Shown piece by piece: positions 18,547 to 28,662 of a DNA stretch of 64,000 bases. Each line of letters starts with the position of its first letter. The stretch's first letter is position 1. Under the pieces are notes generated by a model. The model did not search any database, had not been told where the DNA came from, and saw only the letters and a program-made list of their open reading frames with translations. Source of the DNA: Bifidobacterium sp. ESL0728 (GTDB taxonomy: Bacteria > Actinomycetota > Actinomycetes > Actinomycetales > Bifidobacteriaceae); NCBI RefSeq assembly GCF_029392015.1, contig NZ_CP113925.1, forward strand, positions 1,488,001-1,552,000, read 5' to 3'. Made by a program: the position numbers and the translations under genes.

Positions 18547-19857
18547 TCAGATCTCGGTCGGCTTGACGGTCGAATCCTCGACCCACCACGGACGCAGCGG
18601 GTAGGTGTCGGTCATCTTCTCGTCGTCCGGACGCACGCAGAGGAACTGGTGGATCTGGATGTTGTTGAGCTCGAAGTTCAGGGCGCAACCGGCCATGTAA
18701 AGGCCCCACAGACGTGCCTTGGGCTCGCCCATCAGTTCGACGGCACGGTCCCAGCCGGCAACGAGGTTCTTGTTCCAGTTATGCAGGGTCAGCGCATAGT
18801 GCTGACGCAGGTTCTCCTGATTGACGACTTCGAAGCCGGTGTCCTGGATGACCGTCTCAATCTCGCCCGGGGAGGCCAGCTGGCCGTCCGGGAAGATGTA
18901 GCGGTCGATGAACTCGCCGGCCGACTTGCCCGTCATCGAGTTGACGCGGGTGATCTGGTGGTTCAGCAGGCGGCCGTTGGGCTTGAGCTTGTCGAAAATC
19001 TCCTTGAAGTAGGAGGGATAGTGTTTGAAGCCGACATGCTCCATCATGCCGATCGAGCAGATGCCATCGAAATCGCCTTCAGGCACGTCGCGGTAATCCA
19101 TCTGACGGACCTCTGCGAGGTCTTCAAGGCCTTCGCGCTTGATCCATTCCTGCGCCCATTTGACCTGTTCGCCGGCAAGGGTGACGCCCAGGACCTTGAT
19201 GCCACGCTGTGCGGCGCGGATTTCCATGGAGCCCCAGCCGCAGCCGATGTCGAGCAGGCGGTCGCCGGGCTTCAGGTTGAGCTTGTCGAGCACGAGGTCA
19301 AGCTTGCGCCATTCGGCGTCTTCGAGAGAATCCTCGGGAGAGGTGAACACGCCGCAGGTGTAGGTCATCGAGGAGCCGAGGAAGAGACGGTAGAACTCGT
19401 TGGACTGGTCATAGTGATAGCTCACCGTGGCCTCGTCGCCGGCCTTGGAGTGCGGCAGCAGTCCTTCGGTGCGGCGCTTCCAGCGGCTCGGGCCCTCAAT
19501 CGACGGGGCTTCGGGGTGGCGGATGCCGTGCGAATAGACGGAAGCGACGATGCGGGCCAGGTCGGCCGGACTCGGCTTCTTCATATCCGGTTTCAGGGCC
19601 ATCAGTTCCTTGAAGACCTCATACGGATTGCCGGGGATGAGTTCCGGGGAGGCGATGTCGCCCTGAAGATAGGCGCGTGCAAGGCCGAGATCGTTGGGAT
19701 GATCGACCAGATAATATACGGCGCGCGAATTGTTCACCGTGATGTGCAGCGGTGCGTCCTGCGGCCCGAACGAAGAACCGTCGAACGCGGTGATGTTGAT
19801 TTTTCCATTGTCCTTCAAGAACATTGAGACCATATCGGCTACGGTCATAGCGGCCAT
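18547..19857 (-). CDS. cfa: Cyclopropane-fatty-acyl-phospholipid synthase family methyltransferase
   Basis: 436 residues. An N-terminal domain precedes a SAM-dependent methyltransferase fold with motif I LLDIGCGWGSMEIRA and the family segment SIGMMEHVG. Cfa adds a methylene from SAM across double bonds of membrane lipids. The start at 19857 has GGAGG 6 bases upstream; an ATG at 19890 has no support. It lies between metK and priA on the same strand, next to the gene making its SAM substrate, although each of cfa and metK has its own terminator. Confidence 0.92.
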   Translation of the reverse strand: MAAMTVADMVSMFLKDNGKINITAFDGSSFGPQDAPLHITVNNSRAVYYLVDHPNDLGLARAYLQGDIASPELIPGNPYEVFKELMALKPDMKKPSPADLARIVASVYSHGIRHPEAPSIEGPSRWKRRTEGLLPHSKAGDEATVSYHYDQSNEFYRLFLGSSMTYTCGVFTSPEDSLEDAEWRKLDLVLDKLNLKPGDRLLDIGCGWGSMEIRAAQRGIKVLGVTLAGEQVKWAQEWIKREGLEDLAEVRQMDYRDVPEGDFDGICSIGMMEHVGFKHYPSYFKEIFDKLKPNGRLLNHQITRVNSMTGKSAGEFIDRYIFPDGQLASPGEIETVIQDTGFEVVNQENLRQHYALTLHNWNKNLVAGWDRAVELMGEPKARLWGLYMAGCALNFELNNIQIHQFLCVRPDDEKMTDTYPLRPWWVEDSTVKPTEI

Positions 19858-19995
19858 GCGCAACCTCCAAAATAGGTACATTCTATGCATTTTCTTTATG
19901 CAAAATCATACTCAGCCTATTGCCCAGTTACGACACCGTAACGGTTTAGCTGGCCGTGAAATTCCCGAAAATTGCGTTGCCATTTCACAAAATAC

Positions 19996-20038
19996 AAAAG
20001 AGCCGCACCCTTGGAAATCCTTTGGATACGGCTCTTTT
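19996..20038 (-). terminator. Rho-independent terminator of metK
   Basis: Stem AAAAGAGCCG / CGGCTCTTTT with a 23-base loop region, 35 bases after the metK stop. The bases after it on the minus strand read TGTATTTTG, moderately T-rich. Confidence 0.8.
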
Positions 20039-20072
20039 CATATAAAACCTATAAAACCTAACGACTTGAGGC

Positions 20073-21308
20073 TCAGCCTTCGGCGATGGCCGCCTTGAGC
20101 TCGTCGACCTTGTCGGTGGCCTCCCACGTGAAGTCGGGGTCGGTGCGGCCGAAGTGGCCGTATGCCGCCGTCTTCAGATAGATCGGGCGCAGCAGATCGA
20201 GCTCGTCGATGATCGCTGCCGGACGCAGGTCGAAGACCTTGCGCACCGCGGCCTGGATCTGCTCGCGGGTCACGCCGCCGATTTCGGTGCCGAAGGTGTT
20301 GACGTTGACGCTCACCGGGTCGGCGACGCCGATGGCGTAAGCCACCTGCACCTCGACCTTGTGCGCAAGTCCCGCGGCGACGATGTTCTTGGCCACCCAG
20401 CGCGTGGCGTAGGCCGCGGAACGGTCGACCTTGCTCGGGTCCTTGCCGGAGAAGGCGCCGCCGCCGTGATGGGCGGCCCCGCCGTAGGTGTCGACAATAA
20501 TCTTGCGGCCGGTGAGTCCCGCATCGGCAGCCGGGCCGCCGAGAATAAAGGAACCGGTCGGATTGACTAGCACGCGGTAATCGTCGTGACGAATCCTGGT
20601 GCCGCACACCTCTTCGAGCACCGGCTTGATGACATGCTCCTGCAGCTGTTCCATCAGCCAATCATGGCCGACCTCGGGATCGTGCTGCGTTGAAATCAGA
20701 ACGGTATCGACGCGAACCGGGCGGTCGTCGTCATCGTATTCGATGGTGACCTGCGTCTTGCCGTCTGGGCGAAGATGCGGAACAATGCCTTCCTTGCGCA
20801 CCTGGGCCAAACGATAGGCCAAACGGTGCGAGAGATAGATAGGAAGCGGCATCAGCACGTCCGTCTCGTCGCAGGCGTAGCCGAACATGATGCCCTGATC
20901 GCCGGCACCCTGCGCTTCATAGCGCTCTTCGCGCGAAACCGCGGATTCCTGCTCGGGGTTGAGCCGGTCGACACCCTGGTTGATTTCCGCGCTCTGTTCG
21001 GTCAGCGAGACCAGCACACCGCAGGAATCGGCGTCAAGGCCGACTTCGGAAGAGGTGTAACCGATGTTCTTGACGACATTGCGCACAATATGCTGGATAT
21101 CGGAATAGCCGGAGCTGGTCACCTCGCCGAAAACAAGGAATTGCCCTATGGCGGCCGACGTTTCGACGGCCACGTGGGAATGGGGGTCCTGACGAAGCAT
21201 ATCGTCGAGGATTGCGTCCGAAATCTGATCGCAGACCTTGTCGGGATGCCCTTCGGTAACCGATTCCGCTGAAATCAGGCGACGCTCTTTTGTCACTTCT
21301 GTAGACAC
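20073..21308 (-). CDS. metK: S-adenosylmethionine synthetase
   Basis: 411 residues, forming SAM from ATP and methionine. The signatures [28 protein letters not shown] and [16 protein letters not shown] are all intact. The start is taken as the GTG at 21308, giving the usual (M)[20 protein letters not shown]-terminus; an ATG 33 bases upstream adds an atypical extension. A purine-rich ribosome site (AGAAAGAAG) precedes it. In Mycobacterium coaBC lies between rpoZ and metK; here the position holds a 72-bp repeat array instead. Confidence 0.95.
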   Translation of the reverse strand: MSTEVTKERRLISAESVTEGHPDKVCDQISDAILDDMLRQDPHSHVAVETSAAIGQFLVFGEVTSSGYSDIQHIVRNVVKNIGYTSSEVGLDADSCGVLVSLTEQSAEINQGVDRLNPEQESAVSREERYEAQGAGDQGIMFGYACDETDVLMPLPIYLSHRLAYRLAQVRKEGIVPHLRPDGKTQVTIEYDDDDRPVRVDTVLISTQHDPEVGHDWLMEQLQEHVIKPVLEEVCGTRIRHDDYRVLVNPTGSFILGGPAADAGLTGRKIIVDTYGGAAHHGGGAFSGKDPSKVDRSAAYATRWVAKNIVAAGLAHKVEVQVAYAIGVADPVSVNVNTFGTEIGGVTREQIQAAVRKVFDLRPAAIIDELDLLRPIYLKTAAYGHFGRTDPDFTWEATDKVDELKAAIAEG

Positions 21309-21426
21309 AGTGAACTTCTTTCTTCCATGCCAGAGCCGCATAACGGCCGACGTGTATACATACGAAACGTCACTCTACGCGCATGTCCCTATTTCCAATC
21401 CTTCATTCTCAAGGGCACATACTTTC

Positions 21427-21700
21427 CTGCTGGTAAACCGCATCTCACCAACATTTATGCGCCGTTTACCAACACCAGCATCAGCAACCAACACACTAAT
21501 GCAGGTAAACCGCACCCAAAACATGAGTCAAAGCCGGTTTACCAGCACTAACACTAGGATTACCACATTGATGCTGGAGAACTGCACCTAATCAACTTTC
21601 ATGTACCGTTTACCAGCACCTACATCCACAACCAACATGTTACTGCCGGTAAACCGCATCTGACCATGAATAAGAGTCCGTTTCCCAGCAGCAAGATGAT
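21427..21700. repeat. Array of four 72-bp units with alternating inverted motifs
   Basis: Unit starts fall at 21427, 21499, 21571 and 21643, an exact 72-base period. Each unit has GGTAAACCGCA (variants GGAGAACTGCA) at phase 6-16 and the inverted core CCGTTTACCAGCA (variants with TTTCCC, TTACCAACA) at phase 36-49; the rest of the unit is poorly conserved. So a GGTAAAC core appears every ~36 bases in alternating orientation. It lies between the rpoZ terminator and metK, 119 bases before the metK start. No protein-coding evidence. Confidence 0.85.
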
Positions 21701-21738
21701 TCTTGCATCGTAAACGAACCATCGGAACTCGTCTAAAT

Positions 21739-21771
21739 GCAAAACCCGACTCCTTGAATGGAATCGGGTTA
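21739..21771 (-). terminator. Probable terminator of rpoZ
   Basis: Arms AACCCGA / TCGGGTT with partial pairing inside, 23 bases after the rpoZ stop and followed on the minus strand by TTTTGCATTT. Confidence 0.7.
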
Positions 21772-21793
21772 AAGAAAACGCTTGGAAAACGAA

Positions 21794-22087
21794 CTAGTCG
21801 AGGCTGCCTTCGCTCAGGTCGTCCTCGCCGAGAGTCTCTTCCAAGAGGCCTTCATTGATCTCGCGGAAGGCGATGGAAAGCGGCTTCTCGTTGTTCTGGT
21901 ACTCCACCAGCGGACCGACGTTCTGCAGAAGGCCTTCGTTGAGCTGGGTGAAATAGGAATTGATCTGGCGGGCACGCTTCGCGGCGAAAATAGACAGCGA
22001 ATACTTGTTGTGCTCGGAATGCTCCATCAACTGGTCGATCGTCGGATCGGCAAGACCGCTCGGTGTAGGCTCGGTGCCAAATGCCAT
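21794..22087 (-). CDS. rpoZ: RNA polymerase omega subunit
   Basis: 97 residues. The conserved omega core is [20 protein letters not shown] followed by RQINSY, then the conserved [15 protein letters not shown]; the C-terminus is acidic. Omega assists assembly and stability of RNA polymerase. A GGGAGC site lies 9 bases before the ATG. In most actinobacteria rpoZ directly follows gmk; here ilvD on the opposite strand separates them. Confidence 0.93.
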   Translation of the reverse strand: MAFGTEPTPSGLADPTIDQLMEHSEHNKYSLSIFAAKRARQINSYFTQLNEGLLQNVGPLVEYQNNEKPLSIAFREINEGLLEETLGEDDLSEGSLD

Positions 22088-22253
22088 ATTGTTTGCTCCC
22101 TAAAGAAGAATAAAGCTACTCAAACAATATAGTATACGCCGATACGCCGATTTCACCATAGCTTTATGTGATTGGCCAAGAAAATATATAAAAATGCGTT
22201 CATCATTTGGTCGCTTTTCGGCAAATATGAGACGGATGAACTTATATGGAATT

Positions 22254-24113
22254 ATGCAAATGCGCTCACATAATATCATGACCGGCCGTATGTTCGCCGG
22301 TGCCCGAGCACTCTATCGCGCCGCAGGCGTGGCCGGAGACGACTTGGGTAAGAAACCCATCGTCGCCATCGCCAACTCGTTCTCCGAGTTCGTGCCTGGC
22401 CATGTCCACCTCAACAAGGTCGGACGTCTCGTCTCAAAGGCCGTCGAAGAAGCCGGCGGCATCCCCCGCGAGTTCAACACCATCGCCGTCGATGACGGCA
22501 TCGCCATGGGCCATACCGGCATGCTCTACTCGCTGCCGAGCCGTGACTTGATCGCAGATGCCGTGGAATACTCCGTCAATGCGCACTGCGCCGACGCCCT
22601 GATCTGCATCTCCAACTGCGACAAGATCACCCCCGGCATGCTGATGGCCGCGCTGCGCCTCAACATTCCTACGATTTTCGTTTCCGGCGGCCCCATGGAA
22701 GCCGGCGAAACCACGCTTTCCAACGGCAAGACCGACACCACCGACCTCATCGACGTGATGTACGCCTCCGCCGACGACAACGTCTCCGACGAGGACCTGC
22801 TCGCCTACGAGAAGACCGTCTGCCCCACATGCGGCTCCTGCGCCGGCATGTTCACCGCCAACTCGATGAACTGCCTGACCGAAGCGCTCGGACTAGCCCT
22901 GCCCGGCAACGGCACCACGCTGGCCTCGCACGGCTATCGCAAGCAGCTCTTCGTCGACGCCGGTCATAAGATCGTCGACCTCGCGCACCGTTATTACGAC
23001 GAAGACGACGAAAGCGTGCTGCCGCGCGCCATCGCCACCAAAAAGGCCTTCGAGAACGCCATGACCATGGACGTGGCCATGGGCGGATCCACCAACACCG
23101 TGCTGCACATCCTCGCCGCTGCGCAGAGCGCCGACGTCGATTTCACGCTTGACGACATCGAGCGCATCAGCCACACCGTGCCCTGCATCTGCAAGGCCAG
23201 TCCCTCAGGCGACTGGGAGATCTCCGACGTGCACCGCGCCGGCGGTATCTGCGGCATTTTGGGAGAGCTCGACCGCGCCGGTAAGCTCCACAAGGACGTG
23301 CACTCGGTGGATTACCCCGACCTTGAATCCAAGCTCGACGATTGGGACATCATGCGCCCGACCTGCCTTGCCAAGGCGAAGGAACTTTACCGTGCGGCTC
23401 CGGGTCATATCAAGTCCCCCGAACCGTTCGTCCAGGAAACGCTTTCGGACACGCTCGACACCGACCGCGTCAACGGCGCCATCCACGACATCGACCATCC
23501 TGCGGTCAAGGAAGGCGGCCTCGCGATTCTGCGCGGCAACCTCGCCCCCGACGGCTGCGTGGTCAAGACCGCAGGCGTGCCGGAGAACATTTGGAAGTTC
23601 CGCGGGCCGGCCCACATCGTCGAGTCGCAGGAGCAGGCCGTGGAGGTCATTCTGGGCGACAAGCTCAAGAAGGGCGAGGCTCTGGTCATTCGTTACGAGG
23701 GACCGAAGGGCGGCCCGGGCATGCAGGAAATGCTCTACCCCACCTCATTCGTCAAGGGCAAGGGCATCGGCAAGGATGTCGCGCTGATCACCGACGGCCG
23801 CTATTCCGGCGGTTCGTCAGGCCTTGCCATCGGCCACGTCGCCCCCGAAGCGGCCAACAAGGGCCCGATTGCATTGATCAAAGACGGCGACATGATTGAC
23901 ATCGACATCCCCAACCGCAAGATTGACGTGGAACTCACGCCCGAGCAGTTCGAAGAGCGCCGCAAAGAGCTCGAGGCCGGTGACGGCTACGTCGCCCACC
24001 GCGACCGCAAGGTCTCGCTGGCTCTCAAGGCATACGCCGCGTTCGCCCGTTCCGCCGACAAGGGTGCGACGAGAGATCCTGATCTCATCAACAAGCTCTC
24101 AGGGCTTGCGTGA
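22254..24113 (+). CDS. ilvD: Dihydroxy-acid dehydratase
   Basis: 619 residues; converts 2,3-dihydroxy-isovalerate and -methylvalerate to the 2-oxo acids of valine, leucine and isoleucine synthesis, using an Fe-S cluster. Cluster and active-site motifs are visible: [43 protein letters not shown]. The start at 22254 matches the usual family N-terminus (M.[18 protein letters not shown]); in-frame ATGs at 22194, 22227, 22236 and 22260 are alternatives and no ribosome site is decisive. It is a lone plus-strand gene inserted between gmk and rpoZ (both minus). Confidence 0.95.
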   Translation: MQMRSHNIMTGRMFAGARALYRAAGVAGDDLGKKPIVAIANSFSEFVPGHVHLNKVGRLVSKAVEEAGGIPREFNTIAVDDGIAMGHTGMLYSLPSRDLIADAVEYSVNAHCADALICISNCDKITPGMLMAALRLNIPTIFVSGGPMEAGETTLSNGKTDTTDLIDVMYASADDNVSDEDLLAYEKTVCPTCGSCAGMFTANSMNCLTEALGLALPGNGTTLASHGYRKQLFVDAGHKIVDLAHRYYDEDDESVLPRAIATKKAFENAMTMDVAMGGSTNTVLHILAAAQSADVDFTLDDIERISHTVPCICKASPSGDWEISDVHRAGGICGILGELDRAGKLHKDVHSVDYPDLESKLDDWDIMRPTCLAKAKELYRAAPGHIKSPEPFVQETLSDTLDTDRVNGAIHDIDHPAVKEGGLAILRGNLAPDGCVVKTAGVPENIWKFRGPAHIVESQEQAVEVILGDKLKKGEALVIRYEGPKGGPGMQEMLYPTSFVKGKGIGKDVALITDGRYSGGSSGLAIGHVAPEAANKGPIALIKDGDMIDIDIPNRKIDVELTPEQFEERRKELEAGDGYVAHRDRKVSLALKAYAAFARSADKGATRDPDLINKLSGLA

Positions 24114-24137
24114 CGCTCTACTAAATTAGTAATTATG

Positions 24138-24175
24138 AGAAGCGGCTGATTCAGCAAATTGAACCAGCCGCTTCT
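24138..24175. terminator. Terminator-like hairpin between ilvD and gmk
   Basis: Arms AGAAGCGGCTG / CAGCCGCTTCT (11 bp) lie 24 bases after the ilvD stop and 59 bases beyond the convergent gmk stop. No long T-run, so termination strength is uncertain. Confidence 0.7.
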
Positions 24176-24234
24176 ATTATCTGATAACCTGAAATAAAAT
24201 AATCGTCAATATACTGTCAGTTATCAGTTGTTCA

Positions 24235-24846
24235 TTAGTTTTTGATGCCGTATTCCTTGGCGATGACGGTCCAAAGCTCATCGGCGGCGCGGTCCACGGT
24301 GTCGTTGACGATTTTGACATCGAATTCAGGCTCAGCGGCCAACTCGACTTTCGCGGTTTCGAGGCGCTTTTTGCGTTGTTCCTCGTTTTCCGTGCCGCGT
24401 CCGATCAGCCGCTTCACCAGCTCGTCGTAGCTCGGCGGAGCTATGAAAACCGAGACGATCTCAAGGTTCAATTCAGCGGCGCGCTGCTTCACTCGGCGGG
24501 CGCCCTGCAAATCAATCTCCAGAATCGTGGGAATGTTCTTGGCCAAATGGTCAAGAACCGGCTGCAACGGCGTGCCGTAATGGGCCATGCCGTGCACGAC
24601 GGCGGTCTCGAGGAACCAGTTCTGCTTCTCCTTGGCAACGAACTCGTCCTCGCTCATAAACCAGTAGTTCTTCCCGTTGACCTCCCCCGGCCGCGGTTCA
24701 CGCGTGGTGGCGGAAACGGAGACCCAAACCTGCGGATGCTTGGCAAGCAGATTCGCTTCGACAGTCCCCTTGCCAACAGCTGTAGGTCCGGTCAAAACAA
24801 TCAAGCGACCCTTATGATTTCCCGCACCATCACCACTGACGACCAT
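24235..24846 (-). CDS. gmk: Guanylate kinase
   Basis: 203 residues; phosphorylates GMP to GDP. The P-loop reads LTGPTAVGKGTV (consensus GPSGVGKST), then VSATTREPRPGEVNGKNYWF for GMP binding and EIDLQGARRVK. An AAGGAG site lies 7 bases before the start. It is the next backbone gene after carB in the actinobacterial order, here separated from carB by three genes. Confidence 0.95.
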   Translation of the reverse strand: MVVSGDGAGNHKGRLIVLTGPTAVGKGTVEANLLAKHPQVWVSVSATTREPRPGEVNGKNYWFMSEDEFVAKEKQNWFLETAVVHGMAHYGTPLQPVLDHLAKNIPTILEIDLQGARRVKQRAAELNLEIVSVFIAPPSYDELVKRLIGRGTENEEQRKKRLETAKVELAAEPEFDVKIVNDTVDRAADELWTVIAKEYGIKN

Positions 24847-24982
24847 CGCATTGCTCCTTGGCTAAGTTTTCTGACAATACTTCTAGTTTACCGAATACTG
24901 CGAAACAGAAACACCATCACTATATCGAAGTCGGATAATTGCCGATAACTTGAGTTCTGACCCTAGTTACACAGATAAAAGC

Positions 24983-25026
24983 AAAAATAAGGCACAACCC
25001 GGTAACCCAAGCTGCGCCTTATTTTT
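24983..25026 (-). terminator. Terminator of the regulator-lyase-antiporter cluster
   Basis: Arms AAAAATAAGGC / GCCTTATTTTT with an internal extension (CA/TG), 40 bases after the antiporter stop; A/T runs on both sides allow bidirectional action toward gmk. Confidence 0.85.
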
Positions 25027-25065
25027 AATTTTTAATTTTTAATAATTCTCTAGATGGTTGAGCAA

Positions 25066-26586
25066 TCAGTCCTCAGCGGAAGCTGCTGCCCTTGCATCCT
25101 CCTCATCCAGCTCGGCGAGAAGCTTCTTCTGCTCTTCGTCACTGAGCTTATCGATGCCGATGCCGGTGAAGCCCCAAATGGTGGCGAAGATAACGCCGGT
25201 CCAGCACAGCGTGGCCCAAGGGGCATATTGAAGTGTCGGAATTCCAAGCGTGGCGGTGACATAGGCACCTGCAGCGGTCCACGGCAGGATCGGTTCGAAG
25301 ATGGTTCCGGAATCCTCAATGCTTCGAGAGAGGTTATCGGGATGAAGGCCTCGTTTAATATACGCGGGACGGAGCAGCTCACCAGGGAGAACCAAGGAAA
25401 CCTGGCCATTGCAGGTGGTCGCGATGGTAAGAATACCGGTAATCAAAGTAACCACGATCAGCGAACCCGTGCTGTTGGCGATCTTCAACAAGGAGTTGAC
25501 GATGGCATTGAGAGCGCCAGAGCAGGAAAGCACACCTGCGAAGGACAGCGCGCAGAAAGCAATCAGCAACGTGCTCATCATCGAGTTCATACCGCCGCGG
25601 TTCAGGAGGTTGGACACATCGGCCGCAGCCTTGCCCGGGTGGAATCCCTTGCCGAGCATGTCGGTGCTGAAGCCGGAGACAACAGCATTGAAGGCGTTGA
25701 GAACGGAGAACTTCTGGATGACGACGGCATTGAACATTGCGAAAGCCGTGGAGAGAAGCATGACCGGAATGGTCGGCTTACGCCACATCGAACCGATGAG
25801 AATGATCAACACCGGGATAAGCAACATCACTACGTTCCAATGGAATGCGGAGGAAAGGGCGTTATTGATCTGCACAACCTTGGTGATGGCACCGGAAGGG
25901 CTATTGACCTTGAGACCGACAACGAGCATGACGATAAACGCGACGATCAGTGACGGCAGCGTCGTCCACAGCAAGTGGCCCATATGCTTGAACAGGTCAA
26001 CACGCGTAATTGCCGCCGCAAGGTTAGTATCGCCGGAAAGCGGGGAGAGTTTGTCGCCGAAATAGGCGCCGCTGACCACGGCACCGGCCACAATGGCCGG
26101 GTTCACACCATCCATGCCCATGGCCACGCCCATGAACGCGACGCCTACCGTGCCCATGGAGCCCCAAGAGGTACCGGTACATACCGAAACGATAGCTGTC
26201 ACCAGCAACGCCGTGATGTACAGGAATTTCGGAGAGACAATTTTAAGGCCGAAATAGACGAGCATCGGTATGGTGCCGCCGATCATCCAGGAACCGATCA
26301 ACGCACCGACGGTGACGAGAATCAGCATGGCGGGCATGACGCTGGCGATTTTCTCGGCGATGGTGCTCATCATGTCATTGAAGCTATGTCCGAGCCACCA
26401 TGCGATGATGCCTGCGAACACCGCCGTGAGAATCATCATCGGTTCGCTCGGCAGGCCCATGGCCACATAGCCCACGCCCATGAACACGCACATGAACAGG
26501 ATCGGGAGCAGAGCAACCAACAGCGAAGGTTGTTTTACCGGACGCTGCTTTTTCTCTTTCTTCTCTTTTTCCTTCGTTTTCTTCAT
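25066..26586 (-). CDS. NhaC-type Na+/H+ antiporter family transporter
   Basis: 506 residues with a very basic Lys/Glu-rich cytoplasmic N-terminus, then about 11-13 membrane helices and an acidic C-terminal tail. The segments GTSWGSMGTVGVAFMGVA and SGAYFGDKLSPLSGDTNLAA are typical of the NhaC family; some members exchange organic substrates such as malate/lactate rather than protons only. The start at 26586 has AAAGGAG 6 bases upstream. It follows the PatB-like lyase by 71 bases in the same direction, which suggests transport of that enzyme's substrate or product. Confidence 0.88.
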   Translation of the reverse strand: MKKTKEKEKKEKKQRPVKQPSLLVALLPILFMCVFMGVGYVAMGLPSEPMMILTAVFAGIIAWWLGHSFNDMMSTIAEKIASVMPAMLILVTVGALIGSWMIGGTIPMLVYFGLKIVSPKFLYITALLVTAIVSVCTGTSWGSMGTVGVAFMGVAMGMDGVNPAIVAGAVVSGAYFGDKLSPLSGDTNLAAAITRVDLFKHMGHLLWTTLPSLIVAFIVMLVVGLKVNSPSGAITKVVQINNALSSAFHWNVVMLLIPVLIILIGSMWRKPTIPVMLLSTAFAMFNAVVIQKFSVLNAFNAVVSGFSTDMLGKGFHPGKAAADVSNLLNRGGMNSMMSTLLIAFCALSFAGVLSCSGALNAIVNSLLKIANSTGSLIVVTLITGILTIATTCNGQVSLVLPGELLRPAYIKRGLHPDNLSRSIEDSGTIFEPILPWTAAGAYVTATLGIPTLQYAPWATLCWTGVIFATIWGFTGIGIDKLSDEEQKKLLAELDEEDARAAASAED

Positions 26587-26657
26587 TGTTTCTCCTTTGA
26601 TTCCCGGCATCGGTAAAATGCCGAAACACTTCATTGTTTACTTGCTAACCGCTGGAA

Positions 26658-27809
26658 CTATTCAAATGCCTTGGCAAGCCTTCGCATTGCCTCATCGAAG
26701 ATCGAAGCAGGCACTGCCAGATTGATTCGCATGAATCCGCTGCCGCCATTGCCGAATTCAATGCCAGGGTCGAGTGAGAGCTTCTGACGTTTCAACGCTT
26801 GGTCAATTTCCTCGTCGTCGAGACCGGTGGCCCTGAAATCGATCCATGCCAGATAGGTTCCTTCCGGCTTGACCACACGGACTCCGGGTATCGAAGCGAC
26901 GGTAGATTCCAGAGTGGAAAGGCGCTGTGCGACTTGGCTGAGCAGTTCGTCAAGCCAAGGCCCGCACTGCCCGTATCCGGCGACAGTGACCGCTCTGGCG
27001 AAATAGCGAGGATTATGGCATCCAGCATCGTCAATCGCCTTGCGGACGTGCTCGCGTAATTGAGGATTGCGAACGATGATGTTCGCGGTCTCCAACCCGG
27101 CCACATTGAACGTCTTGCCCGGCGCCGTGAACGAAATCGCGGGATCCCCTTTGTCGACGCAGGTCAGATATGGGCAGAAATCATGGCCGGGATAGGTCAG
27201 ATCCATATGGAATTCGTCCGAAATTACCAAGGTGCCGGCACTCTTGGCGATTTGTGCGATACGCGTGAGCTCTTCTCTGGTCCAAACCCTTCCAGAAGGA
27301 TTGTGCGGGTTGGTGATGACCAGCGCCTTCGCGTCCGCAAGCAGGAACGGCAGGGACTCGAAATCAAACTCGTAACGGCCCGAAACCTCGTCAAACTTCA
27401 GCCCCCAAGGAATGACGTTGCAGCCCGCAGCCCTCACGCCGACAGGCGTTGGAGAATAAGCAGGATACGGGACCACGACATTGGCTCCGGTGCCTACGCA
27501 TTCACGCAGGATGGCAGGTAGGGATTCGACCATCCTGCCGACAGGAACAATCTCTTCCTTCGAAATGATCCAGTCATGCCTCTGCTTGAACCACGAGATA
27601 ACAGAATCGTAGTACTCGTCATCCCAATACGTATAGCAGTAATTGCCAATGGCGGCACGTTCGGTCACCGCATCGACTATCGGCTGCGGCGCGCGGTAAT
27701 CCATATCCGCTACAGACAACGAAATGGCGTCAGGCCCCATTTCCTTTCTCGCGTCATCCCAGCGAATGCTCAGTATGCCCTTTGTTTCTGCTGGTTGTAA
27801 TAATGACAT
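26658..27809 (-). CDS. PLP-dependent C-S lyase / aminotransferase, MalY/PatB family
   Basis: 383 residues of fold-type I. The signature NPHNPSGRVWTREEL and the PLP lysine in TAPGKTFNVAGLE are present. The N-terminal KGILSIRWDDARKEMG and SLSVADMDY segments mark the MalY/PatB branch, which cleaves cystathionine or cysteine conjugates (beta-lyase) and sometimes transaminates. AAGGAG lies 7 bases before the ATG. It sits between a YheO-like regulator and an NhaC transporter, all minus strand. Substrate cannot be assigned. Confidence 0.88.
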   Translation of the reverse strand: MSLLQPAETKGILSIRWDDARKEMGPDAISLSVADMDYRAPQPIVDAVTERAAIGNYCYTYWDDEYYDSVISWFKQRHDWIISKEEIVPVGRMVESLPAILRECVGTGANVVVPYPAYSPTPVGVRAAGCNVIPWGLKFDEVSGRYEFDFESLPFLLADAKALVITNPHNPSGRVWTREELTRIAQIAKSAGTLVISDEFHMDLTYPGHDFCPYLTCVDKGDPAISFTAPGKTFNVAGLETANIIVRNPQLREHVRKAIDDAGCHNPRYFARAVTVAGYGQCGPWLDELLSQVAQRLSTLESTVASIPGVRVVKPEGTYLAWIDFRATGLDDEEIDQALKRQKLSLDPGIEFGNGGSGFMRINLAVPASIFDEAMRRLAKAFE

Positions 27810-27921
27810 ATTCTGCTCCTTTGCTTTTATCGCCGTCCCTTGCTCTAGGCCGCAGGATACGACGAAAATATCAAAATATCAGCCCTTTAACAGGACAGCA
27901 TTGAAATGTTGTCGATAATAC

Positions 27922-28662
27922 TCAAACCTTTTTGTCGGTATCGTCCGACGTGCTCGCATCACCTCCGTGCTCTTCGTCGGAAGTGGAATCGAGCTCTTTC
28001 AAATAGTTGTATACAGTGAATCTCGAGATTCCCAGCTTTTTGGCTACGGTACCGGCCGCGTCACGTAACAGGAACACACCGCCATCGCGCGCGTCTCGCA
28101 AGACGTTGAGCTTGTGCTCCTTGCGCATCAAGTCAACCGGAATACCTTGCTCGGCTATGGCTTTGTCTAGGATCAAATCCCCCAAATCATTGACATTCCG
28201 TGCGAAATTCTCTTCCTGATCGTTCTGATCATCTTGTGTACCGAGCATCGAATTCGATATCCGGGCAACCTGTCTCCAACCGCTGACATCACTGTTGATG
28301 CACAATGCGGCAAAATTATTACCTTGACTGTCAGTAATCGCGATGGTAGTCGAGCGAAGCCTCCTGCCGTCGGAAAGCGAGGTTCCATAGTTGATTTTCG
28401 TGGATACGGTACCTTTGGCAGCCTCGCCGAGAAGCATATCGGTGGCGGGATCGCCGGGTTTCCTACCGGTCAGCGAATTCGCTATGGCAACGATTGAATT
28501 GGGAATTTTTGTCAGGTCATGGACTACCACTTCAGAATCCGGCAAACTTGCGGCCAGAGGCTCAACCAACTGGCTAAGCACTCTAAAAATCCCAGCGTGC
28601 TCTTTTTCCAGCGACGATTCATCCATCTTGCCTGCTTTTGTTTGGTCTCTCTTAAGCCGCAT
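27922..28662 (-). CDS. YheO-like (PAS + HTH) transcriptional regulator
   Basis: 246 residues. The N-terminal YheO-like PAS region includes SEVVVHDLTKIPNSIVAIAN and GRKPGDPATD. The C-terminal HTH has VAKKLGISRFTVYNYLKEL, and the tail is acidic. Relatives include DauR, which controls D-arginine use. The start at 28662 has AGAGGGG close upstream; an ATG at 28626 is an alternative. It heads a likely three-gene unit with the PatB lyase and NhaC transporter, so it probably senses their small-molecule substrate. Confidence 0.85.
   Translation of the reverse strand: MRLKRDQTKAGKMDESSLEKEHAGIFRVLSQLVEPLAASLPDSEVVVHDLTKIPNSIVAIANSLTGRKPGDPATDMLLGEAAKGTVSTKINYGTSLSDGRRLRSTTIAITDSQGNNFAALCINSDVSGWRQVARISNSMLGTQDDQNDQEENFARNVNDLGDLILDKAIAEQGIPVDLMRKEHKLNVLRDARDGGVFLLRDAAGTVAKKLGISRFTVYNYLKELDSTSDEEHGGDASTSDDTDKKV

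Noticed and set aside
21309..21426. SAM riboswitch before metK
   Set aside because: I could not find the conserved core or a terminator/antiterminator pair of any SAM riboswitch class in the metK leader.
21327..21591. Open frames across the 72-bp array giving a repeated AGKPH peptide
   Set aside because: The period is a multiple of 3, so frames repeat automatically; stops appear in the later units and no ribosome site is present.
21427..21700. Possible CRISPR array
   Set aside because: Repeats are short, degenerate and alternate in orientation; there is no constant repeat with unique spacers, and no cas gene in the window.
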